Shown piece by piece: positions 1 through 6,495 of a DNA stretch of 8,888 nt (position 1 is the first letter of the stretch; every line of letters starts with the position of its first letter). The stretch is from Hyphomicrobiales bacterium (lineage in GTDB: Bacteria > Pseudomonadota > Alphaproteobacteria > Rhizobiales > Devosiaceae), in NCBI GenBank assembly GCA_028290345.1, contig JAQGKB010000063.1, forward strand, positions 1 through 8,888, in the 5' to 3' direction. The position numbers and the translations under genes were made by a program. The notes under the pieces were generated by a model. It saw only the letters and a program-made list of their open reading frames with translations. It was not told where the DNA came from and did not search any database.

Positions 1-1333
1 TGCGGCGCTCGAGTTCGAGCCGGGCGGTCATGTCCTCGAAGACGTAGATCACCCCGCCTGTCGGTCCGGCGGGCGCAGCGGTCACCGTCACGGTGCGGCC
101 ATCGGGCAGGTGCCAGGGTTCGCTGACGCGGGGCGCGGTAAGCGCATAGGAGGTCAGGTGCTTGGCCCGCCAGGCGTGGTAATCGGGTTCGTTCGGCAGC
201 AAGCCCTCGCTGCGCAGGCGATCGAGAATGGCGCGCTCGTCCGGGCGGGTACGCAGCCATTTGGGATCGAGATTCCACAGCGTTGCGTAGGCGCGGTTGA
301 ACTGGATCAGTTCGCGGCGGGCATCGAAGATTGCCACCGGCGTCGCCAACGCATCGATCACCCCGGCGATGTGGCTGAAGCTGGTATCGGGCACCGGGAC
401 GGTTTGTTCGATTTTTGGTCGCAAATAGCCGGCTGTGCCGCCCACGATCGGGAATTCGACAAGCTCGAACGCCCCTGCGGTCGGGAAATTGAGTGCAAGC
501 ACCTGCGGCTCTGCCGCGTCGGCCAGGGCGGCAAGGTGGGCGGAGAGGACGCCAGGCTCGACGACTTCGGGGACGTCGCTATCGCGCCACTTCTTGCCCA
601 GAGTCCTGACCAGTTGCTGGTAGGCGGCGTTGCCGAAGACCAGCTTGCTGTTGCCGTCGCGCACGAAGGCAGGCTTCGAGAGCATGGCGAGGATGGCGCG
701 TGCACTTGCCGGATCGGCGATCAGGGCATTGTCGTCCACAATCTGCTCGGCTGTGCTCGGCTGCTCGAACGCTGGACGCAGGCGCAGCGCAACGCCGCCG
801 CCAATCACCCAACCCGCCGCGCGGATAGCGCGGCCATCGCGGGCTTTCAGGCTCAGGTCGAAACTGTGGCCTTCGATCTTCAGAACCTGCAGGGCCCGCA
901 CCAGGACTTGAGCGCTCGCATCGGCGAGCCAACCCGAAAAATCCAGCAAGGCTTCCGGGCGGCGCCCGGGCGCAATGATCAGCGATGCCTGGCCGAGAAA
1001 GCGTGGGCCATCGGCATGCTCGGTCCACATGATGGTGACTTCGCGCGCCCCGGAGAGCACGGCTTCATACTCATCGACGCGGGCCCGCAAATTGGCGATC
1101 TGGTCACTGGCCATCTGGCGGGCAAGGCGCCCATCGCGCTTCAGAGTACGCAGGATGGCAAGAGCGATGACACCGAAACCTATGGCGCCGATGCCGATGG
1201 CCAGCGGCGCCGCGCCGACGATGACGCTGGTATTGAAGCCGGCTGCCAGCGCCGGGACGGCAGTCAGAAGCGTCAGCGGAGCGGCACAAAGTACCGCGAA
1301 TCCACAGCGTTTCCGGAAACCGTCCGGTTGCAT
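1..1333 (-). CDS. divL: DivL-like membrane-anchored PAS-domain sensor kinase, N-terminal part (3' end outside window)
   Basis: The minus strand is open for 444 codons from an ATG at 1333 to the window edge, so the C-terminus is missing. Residues 13-31 form a signal-like hydrophobic segment ending AVPALAAG. Residues 36-62 form a second membrane segment, followed by a basic stretch (RTLKRDGR). Then come weak PAS-like regions at about 95-190 and 213-300 (SKPAFVRDGNSKLVFGNAAY) and a clear PAS domain at about 322-440 (ATPVAIFDARRELIQFN, ending VIYVFEDMTARLELERR). A DHp/ATPase kinase core should follow but is not visible. In Agrobacterium and related genomes DivL, a cell-cycle regulator acting on the CckA-CtrA pathway, is encoded near ahcY and chvG/chvI. 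The name therefore rests on domain layout plus synteny. GGAG at 1340-1343 lies 6 bases from this ATG. An in-frame ATG at 1345 (four residues longer) is the alternative, and a stop at 1364-1366 rules out anything much longer. Confidence 0.72.
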   Translation of the reverse strand, partial: MQPDGFRKRCGFAVLCAAPLTLLTAVPALAAGFNTSVIVGAAPLAIGIGAIGFGVIALAILRTLKRDGRLARQMASDQIANLRARVDEYEAVLSGAREVTIMWTEHADGPRFLGQASLIIAPGRRPEALLDFSGWLADASAQVLVRALQVLKIEGHSFDLSLKARDGRAIRAAGWVIGGGVALRLRPAFEQPSTAEQIVDDNALIADPASARAILAMLSKPAFVRDGNSKLVFGNAAYQQLVRTLGKKWRDSDVPEVVEPGVLSAHLAALADAAEPQVLALNFPTAGAFELVEFPIVGGTAGYLRPKIEQTVPVPDTSFSHIAGVIDALATPVAIFDARRELIQFNRAYATLWNLDPKWLRTRPDERAILDRLRSEGLLPNEPDYHAWRAKHLTSYALTAPRVSEPWHLPDGRTVTVTAAPAGPTGGVIYVFEDMTARLELERR

Positions 1334-1339
1334 ACCCTG

Positions 1340-1343
1340 CTCC
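1340..1343 (-). promoter_or_regulatory. Ribosome binding site for the DivL-like gene
   Basis: GGAG on the minus strand sits 6 bases before the ATG at 1333 and overlaps the alternative ATG at 1345. The alternative start has only a weak GCGAG upstream, so this site favours 1333. Confidence 0.5.
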
Positions 1344-1345
1344 AT

Positions 1346-1804
1346 TGTTGAACTCGCCACCAACTAGCCGCCCGCAAAAGGGACGGCTTACGCCTCTGCT
1401 AGTACCCGCGATTGCCAGGCGCACCGTGATGGAACTGCCAACCGAGGCTCCGCCCGTCCTGACCCCGGACGACCGAATCATTCAACCATACCGGTCCGAA
1501 GAATCGGTAAAAAGAGTCTAAATGATTGTGGACAGCGGGCAAAAGCCCAATTGGGCAGCTTGACTGGAGATCGAACAGGGAACGCGCCGCGTCGGACCTG
1601 CGGCAAATACGAGGCAATCTGGGCGGCTTCGCTCGGGCGAAGGGCACCCGGGCTCCGATAGCAGGGCTCGGGAGTTGCCCTGGACGGCAGCCGAATTGTC
1701 CTGGATCGCAACGACAGCAAAATCGCGGCTGTAGCAGTGGACTAATCGCAAATCTGGCCTTATCCATGGTCGGCGAGCGGGGCGCTCGAATTCGTGTGAA
1801 TACA
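1346..1804. other. Divergent intergenic region between DivL-like gene and araC-family gene
   Basis: About 460 bases without a convincing gene. Open frames cross it on both strands (for example plus 1526-1804 continuous with the AraC gene, and minus 1399-1767), but their translations are rich in Cys, Pro and Arg and resemble no family I know. It must hold the promoters of both flanking genes, but I found no well-matched -35/-10 pair. The only regular structure seen is a small hairpin, CTTCGC (1627-1632), loop TCGG, GCGAAG (1637-1642). It has no T-run, so it is not an obvious terminator. Confidence 0.6.
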
Positions 1805-2767
1805 ATGCCGGAACAATTACTCTTCTCTTCCGATCATTTGCCGCAGCACCTCAGCGAGGCGGCCAAGTTCAACCTCTGGCGCGACATCTATATTGGCGAA
1901 ATCGCGGCGCTCGACATCAGCGTTTCCGACAGATTGCCCTTTCATGCCGAAATGCAGGCGGTTGGGCTGGGGCCATTACTGCTCACCCGCATGACCGGAT
2001 CGATCACCGGCATGGCTCGCACCGCGAGCCATGTCGCGTCCGAGGGGAGCGGCGACTACTGCCTGCTGATCAACAAGGGGGCGACTGCAATGGGCGGCAC
2101 CTTTCGGCAGAAGCAGACGACGATCGCCTCGGGCGCCGCGGCGCTGCAGACGTTTGGCGAGCCGCTTTCGCTCTCGGCCGGCGACAGCAATGCCTGGATT
2201 AACCTGATCGTGCCGCGCGATCTGGTGGCCCACGCCTTGCCGGACATTGATGCACGGCTAGCGATTGAGATCGGCGCGGACAATGAGGCACTGAGGCTGC
2301 TTGTCGACTATTGCCGTATGCTCGAGACGCGGGCCCCGCTTACCTCGCCCGAACTGGTGGACCACACTACCAACACGATCATCGACCTGGTGGGGCTGGC
2401 TACCGGCGCGAAAGGCGAGGCGGCGGATATGGCCGGGCTGCGCGGCCTGCGGGCGGCGCGGCTCGCTGCAATCCTGGGCAAGATCCAGGCGGGCTTTGCC
2501 GATCCGCACATCTCGGCGCTCGGGGTGGCGCTGTCGCTGGGCCTGTCGTTACGCTACGTCCATAGCCTCTTGCAGGAAACCGGCATCGGGTTTTCGGAAC
2601 GGGTGCTGGAATTGCGACTGCAGAAGGCGAAGCTGCAGCTCGCCGACCGGCGCTTCGATCATCTGCGTATCAGCGAAATCGCCTACGCCGCCGGTTTTGG
2701 CGACGTCTCGTATTTCAACCGCAGTTTTCGGCGGCGTTTTGGCATTACGCCGAGCGCGGCGCGGTGA
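1805..2767 (+). CDS. AraC-family transcriptional regulator
   Basis: A 320-residue DNA-binding regulator of usual length for one-component AraC proteins. Residues 1-200 look like the cupin-type ligand or oligomerisation domain of the AraC_binding_2 group (AKFNLWRDIY near residues 20-29). Residues 215-320 form the double helix-turn-helix. The first HTH is around ALSLGLSLRYVHSLL (242-256). The second runs from about 288 and carries the family signature IAYAAGFGDVSYFNRSFRRRFGITPS. The ligand and targets cannot be told from sequence. I chose the ATG at 1805 because MPEQLLFSSDHLP resembles the start of related proteins. An ATG at 1766 and a TTG at 1526 are in frame, but the residues they add look non-coding, and no start has a strong ribosome binding site. 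It is the only plus-strand gene here, divergent from the DivL-like gene and convergent with ahcY, with no enzyme or transporter beside it to suggest a substrate. Confidence 0.9.
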   Translation: MPEQLLFSSDHLPQHLSEAAKFNLWRDIYIGEIAALDISVSDRLPFHAEMQAVGLGPLLLTRMTGSITGMARTASHVASEGSGDYCLLINKGATAMGGTFRQKQTTIASGAAALQTFGEPLSLSAGDSNAWINLIVPRDLVAHALPDIDARLAIEIGADNEALRLLVDYCRMLETRAPLTSPELVDHTTNTIIDLVGLATGAKGEAADMAGLRGLRAARLAAILGKIQAGFADPHISALGVALSLGLSLRYVHSLLQETGIGFSERVLELRLQKAKLQLADRRFDHLRISEIAYAAGFGDVSYFNRSFRRRFGITPSAAR

Positions 2768-2812
2768 GAGGGTCGGACTGGCGCTGCGGTGAACGCCGTG
2801 TTGCCCCACCGC

Positions 2813-2904
2813 TCGTCACCCTCGGGCTCGACCCGAGGGCCCAGACTGCCAGCGGTAGTGCTTGCCACAAGTCTGGGTTCTCGCGTCGAGCGCGAGAATG
2901 ACGA
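2813..2904. repeat. Palindromic two-hairpin intergenic repeat element
   Basis: Nested perfect inverted repeats fill this segment. TCGTCA (2813-2818) pairs with TGACGA (2899-2904). A left hairpin CCCTCGGG-CTCGA-CCCGAGGG occupies 2819-2839. CCCAGACT (2840-2847) pairs with AGTCTGGG (2870-2877). A right hairpin TTCTCGCG-TCGAG-CGCGAGAA occupies 2878-2898. The arms abut without gaps, so the whole could fold as a four-way, cloverleaf-like structure with a 22-base apical loop. Dispersed extragenic elements with GTCATTCTCG and AGTCTGGG-type cores are common in alphaproteobacteria, and I recognise the style but cannot name the family. It lies between the convergent ends of the araC-type gene and ahcY, so it may also act as a bidirectional transcription stop, although neither side has a T-run. 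Confidence 0.85.
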
Positions 2905-2945
2905 ATGATGGGGGTGGCGCTCCGACGAGGAACGCCGCCCGTCGC

Positions 2946-4346
<1,401 letters not shown>

Positions 4347-4388
4347 AGAAGGACTCCGCAGCTGGAAGAAAAAATCAGGATTGGCGGG

Positions 4389-4417
4389 GTTATACGCGGA
4401 GCGGGCGCCTCGATCAA
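4389..4417 (-). promoter_or_regulatory. Predicted sigma70-type promoter of ahcY
   Basis: On the minus strand TTGATC (4417-4412) and TATAAC (4394-4389) are separated by exactly 17 bases, matching the housekeeping consensus at 4 and 5 of 6 positions. Transcription would start near 4382, giving a leader of about 36 bases with GGAG before the ATG at 4346. That is too short for a SAH riboswitch. This suggests ahcY can be transcribed independently of the PTS genes upstream. Confidence 0.6.
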
Positions 4418-4437
4418 CCGGGGATATAAAGAAAACT

Positions 4438-4977
4438 TTATGTCCTTCGACGCTGGTCCGCTTCATCATATTGGCGGTAGACGATGCGCCGCCGGCGCCG
4501 GAATGGCAGCAGCAGAAAGCTGATCAGGATCGATACGACGGCGTAGCCGAGAACGAGCCCGACGCCGGCATAGGCAAAGCCTTCGATGGTCACCGGCACG
4601 GCCGGCTTGAAGCTATCGAGGGTGCGCTGCCCGATCTCAGTATCGACGAATTGTGGCAGCAGCGACAGCCTGTCCGAGGCGTTGGCGCCGCGGATCTGGG
4701 CCAGCATGCCGCTCAACTGGTCATAGCGTGCAAAAGTCTGCTGCATGCTGGAGCCGCGGCCCTTGAGGAAGCTGTCGGTGGAGGTGTCGTAGCGGGCCAG
4801 CGCCTGCTCGCGGGTCAGCCCGCCGGCTTTCGCCGCGGCATCGAACTCGGTGGTGATGATGCGCAGTTCATCGACCGCGCCGCCCAGCCGCTGGGTATAT
4901 TGCTGGGCATATTCGGGAAATTGGCTGAGGGCGACCCCAAGAGCCAATCCGCCCAGAATGCTGAGGCCGCGCCGCAT
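4438..4977 (-). CDS. DUF2937-type membrane protein of unknown function
   Basis: A 179-residue protein with two membrane segments: an N-terminal one at about 4-20 (LSILGGLALGVALSQF) and a second at about 133-158 (GFAYAGVGLVLGYAVVSILI), followed by an RRRRR cluster that should lie in the cytoplasm. The intervening 110 residues (from PEYAQQYTQRLGGAVDELR on) are hydrophilic, mostly predicted helical and probably periplasmic. The arrangement and the SQFPEYAQQYTQRL region match my memory of DUF2937 proteins, for which no function is known to me. GAGGAA 8 bases before the ATG supports the start. It sits 68 bases after ptsH and 91 bases before ahcY in the same orientation, so it may be co-transcribed with the PTS genes. 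A role in envelope or PTS signalling is only a guess from that position. Confidence 0.8.
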   Translation of the reverse strand: MRRGLSILGGLALGVALSQFPEYAQQYTQRLGGAVDELRIITTEFDAAAKAGGLTREQALARYDTSTDSFLKGRGSSMQQTFARYDQLSGMLAQIRGANASDRLSLLPQFVDTEIGQRTLDSFKPAVPVTIEGFAYAGVGLVLGYAVVSILISFLLLPFRRRRRIVYRQYDEADQRRRT

Positions 4978-4992
4978 CGCCTGACTTCCTCA

Positions 4993-5025
4993 ATTGTTCT
5001 TTGTACGCTTCGTTGCAGGAACAAT
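4993..5025. repeat. Short inverted repeat upstream of the DUF2937-type gene
   Basis: ATTGTTC (4993-4999) and GAACAAT (5019-5025) are perfect 7-base inverted copies with a 19-base spacer, in the 68-base gap between ptsH and the membrane-protein gene. The stem could form in the transcript, ending 5 bases from the GAGGAA ribosome binding site, or the arms could be an operator. Neither is shown by sequence alone. Confidence 0.4.
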
Positions 5026-5045
5026 GCGTGGGACAGCAAAAAGGT

Positions 5046-5357
5046 TTAGGCCGATGCGCCCTCGTTGTCCTCATCGAACCCGGAATTGACCAATTCGACG
5101 ATGGCTTCGAGAGCTTCGCGGGCCTGCCTGCCGGTGGCCTGCACAAGGATGGTCGAGCCGGGACCGGCGCCAAGCATCATCAGGCCCATGATGGAATTGC
5201 CGTTGACCGTCACTCCGTCGCGGAGGACCGTGATATCGGCGTCAAAACACTCGGCGGTGCGCACAAAGCGCGCCGAGGCGCGCGCATGCAGGCCCTTGCG
5301 GTTGCAGATCGTCAGCTGTTGGGCCAGGGCCCGGCCGGCATTCACCGCAGTCGTCAT
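5046..5357 (-). CDS. ptsH: HPr phosphocarrier protein of the regulatory PTS
   Basis: A small cytosolic phosphocarrier that accepts phosphate from enzyme I (EI-Ntr in this group) and passes it to EIIA proteins. It has 103 residues, slightly longer than the classic 85-90 because of short N- and C-terminal tails. The active-site motif GLHARAS places the phosphorylated His at position 24. The NGNSIMGLMML motif places the HPr-kinase target Ser at position 55, which agrees with hprK being encoded nearby. GAGPGS and the terminal helix (EALEAIVELV) complete the fold. The ATG at 5357 is chosen, but an in-frame TTG at 5363 has the better spacing from GGAAAG (6 bases against 12), so the protein could be two residues longer. 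It follows the EIIA gene by 45 bases and is almost certainly co-transcribed with it. Confidence 0.96.
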   Translation of the reverse strand: MTTAVNAGRALAQQLTICNRKGLHARASARFVRTAECFDADITVLRDGVTVNGNSIMGLMMLGAGPGSTILVQATGRQAREALEAIVELVNSGFDEDNEGASA

Positions 5358-5402
5358 TCGCAAGCGCTTCTTTCCGCCGTCGCCCTGGAACCGGTTCGAG
5401 GA

Positions 5403-5804
5403 TTATGTGCCACCCAGCACATCGTTGGCTACATTGATATATTTACGGCCAGCCTCGGCTGCAACCCGCACGGCTTCCTTGATGCTCATATCGGAGCGGA
5501 CACGGGCAAGCTTGACCAGCATCGGCAGGTTGACGCCGGCGATCACTTCGACCTCGCGGTTCTGCATCACCGAGATGGCGAGGTTGGAGGGCGTGCCACC
5601 GAACATATCCGTGAGGATGATGGCGCCGTCGCCGATATCGGCCTTGTCCACCGCCGCGAGGATATCGTTGCGGCGCTGTTCCATATCGTCGTCGGGACCG
5701 ATCGAAATGGTCTCGACCTGGTCTTGCGGGCCAACGACGTGCTCGAGCGCCGATTTGAATTCAACGGCGAGCGCCCCGTGCGTCACCAGAACCAGACCAA
5801 TCAT
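5403..5804 (-). CDS. manX: PTS EIIA component, mannose/fructose (EIIA-Man) family
   Basis: A single-domain, soluble EIIA of 133 residues, phosphorylated by HPr. The phospho-accepting His is His9 in the N-terminal MIGLVLVTHG. Other family landmarks are LTDMFGGTPSN (64-74, with the Asp that pairs with the His) and GVNLPML (90-96). No EIIB, EIIC or EIID genes are present, as in other alphaproteobacteria where this EIIA works as a regulator and not in sugar uptake. The ATG at 5804 has GGGGG 6 bases upstream. The frame stays open to a further ATG at 5831, but the added MAVGTWGTC is not part of the family. It lies 187 bases after hprK, a break in an otherwise tight cluster, so it may have its own promoter. 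The symbol manX follows Sinorhizobium usage; ptsM or EIIA-Man would serve equally. Confidence 0.95.
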   Translation of the reverse strand: MIGLVLVTHGALAVEFKSALEHVVGPQDQVETISIGPDDDMEQRRNDILAAVDKADIGDGAIILTDMFGGTPSNLAISVMQNREVEVIAGVNLPMLVKLARVRSDMSIKEAVRVAAEAGRKYINVANDVLGGT

Positions 5805-5817
5805 GCAAGTCCCCCAA

Positions 5818-5841
5818 GTGCCCACGGCCATGCACGGGCAC
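5818..5841 (-). promoter_or_regulatory. Possible hairpin in the leader of the EIIA gene
   Basis: GTGCCC (5818-5823) and GGGCAC (5836-5841) are perfect inverted copies. In minus-strand RNA the stem extends inward by two G-U pairs and one G-C, leaving a 6-base loop. It ends two bases from the GGGGG ribosome binding site of the EIIA gene, so it could affect translation. No T-run follows, so it is not a typical terminator. Chance cannot be excluded in such GC-rich DNA. Confidence 0.3.
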
Positions 5842-5991
5842 GTGTCGTGAGTCTTGCCCCAAGGAGCAAGCGATTCAAGTCATATTTTTCTTGTGAACCC
5901 TTGATTTCAGATGAATCGAGAGGGAGGTACGCCGACCTCTGCCGGTCAGGTTGCTTTGCCAATGTCGGTATCCACTTCAAAGCATAATACT
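5842..5991. other. Upstream part of the hprK-EIIA intergenic gap
   Basis: Together with the leader hairpin this forms the 187-base gap between hprK and the EIIA gene, with no small gene recognised. The minus strand is locally AT-rich around 5879-5900 (a TTCACAAGAAAAATATGAC stretch). A loose pair, TTGAAT and AAGACT 17 bases apart, follows, but it matches the promoter consensus poorly. A CTTGC/GCAAG stem with an eight-base loop is also present (about 5854-5871). A promoter for the EIIA-ptsH part of the cluster would be expected here, but I cannot place it firmly. Confidence 0.4.
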
Positions 5992-6495
5992 TTATTGCGT
6001 GCCGCTGATTTCACCAAGCTGACGCAGCGCTTCGTGCACGAGCAGCAATTGATGGGCTGAATCGATAACCCCGCGCCGCGGCACCGGGCACCGCGCAAGT
6101 TTTACCCCCAGCAATTCGGTCTGCAGTTCATCTTCCTCCACCATGCGGATGAAATCGTCGACGAGGTCGACGACCAGGTGCACCGGGGCGCTGGAGACGA
6201 ACTCGCGCCGGACGATGCCGCGGCCGCGCAATTCGATCAACCCGGCAATGGTCTTGGGGGCGTGCATGATCAGCATTGGGCCGGGGCTGCCCAGTTCGCC
6301 GCGCTCGATCTCGACGCGGTCATCGGACACCATCCGGGCCGGAAGGCGGCGCCATTCCCATATCTCCAGCAGTTCCAGCGCCAACAGCGATTTGCCAGCC
6401 CCCGGTTCGCCACGCAGGATGATGCCGGCGGAGCCGAGCACGAGCCCGGTGGCGTGGATATTGTTGCGCGCCGCGCCGAAACCCGGTTCCATCAT
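5992..6495 (-). CDS. hprK: HPr kinase/phosphorylase, short alphaproteobacterial form
   Basis: A soluble P-loop kinase that phosphorylates the regulatory Ser of HPr and can reverse the reaction. At 167 residues it corresponds to the catalytic C-terminal domain only. The N-terminal domain of the roughly 310-residue Firmicutes enzyme is absent, as is normal in alphaproteobacteria. Visible features are NNIHATGLVL (His14), Walker A GEPGAGKS (29-36), MVSDDRVEI with the acidic pair at 58-59, the family signature region IELRGRGI (87-94) and CPVPRRG (136-142). Two consecutive ATGs (6495 and 6492) can start it. The first overlaps the chvG stop as ATGA, the second as TGATG, and both imply translational coupling to chvG. 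This places HPr phosphorylation under the same transcript as the ChvG/ChvI sensor system. Confidence 0.95.
   Translation of the reverse strand: MMEPGFGAARNNIHATGLVLGSAGIILRGEPGAGKSLLALELLEIWEWRRLPARMVSDDRVEIERGELGSPGPMLIMHAPKTIAGLIELRGRGIVRREFVSSAPVHLVVDLVDDFIRMVEEDELQTELLGVKLARCPVPRRGVIDSAHQLLLVHEALRQLGEISGTQ

Noticed and set aside
110..1351. Long plus-strand open frame (about 413 codons) opposite the DivL-like gene.
   Set aside because: The minus strand reads as a coherent membrane-PAS protein throughout. The plus frame gives a low-complexity translation typical of GC-rich antisense frames.
1526..1804. In-frame 93-codon N-terminal extension of the AraC protein from a TTG, or a shorter one from the ATG at 1766.
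   Set aside because: The extension is Cys/Arg/Pro-rich and unlike AraC N-termini, which normally begin close to the MPEQLLF position.
1399..1805. Minus-strand open frames in the divergent gap (1399-1767, 1478-1720, 1518-1805).
   Set aside because: No convincing ribosome binding sites and no recognisable protein character. Several overlap one another in different frames.
4347..4437. Possible SAH or SAM riboswitch in the ahcY leader.
   Set aside because: The predicted leader is only about 36 bases, and I see no pairing pattern resembling these riboswitches.
4347..4469. 41-codon N-terminal extension of AhcY.
   Set aside because: It overlaps the predicted promoter, does not resemble the family, and the ATG at 4346 has its own GGAG.
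5362..5397. Short palindromes AAGCGCTT (5362-5369) and GAACCGGTTC (5388-5397) between the EIIA gene and ptsH.
   Set aside because: Short palindromes are frequent in GC-rich DNA. There is no T-run or promoter context to give them a role.
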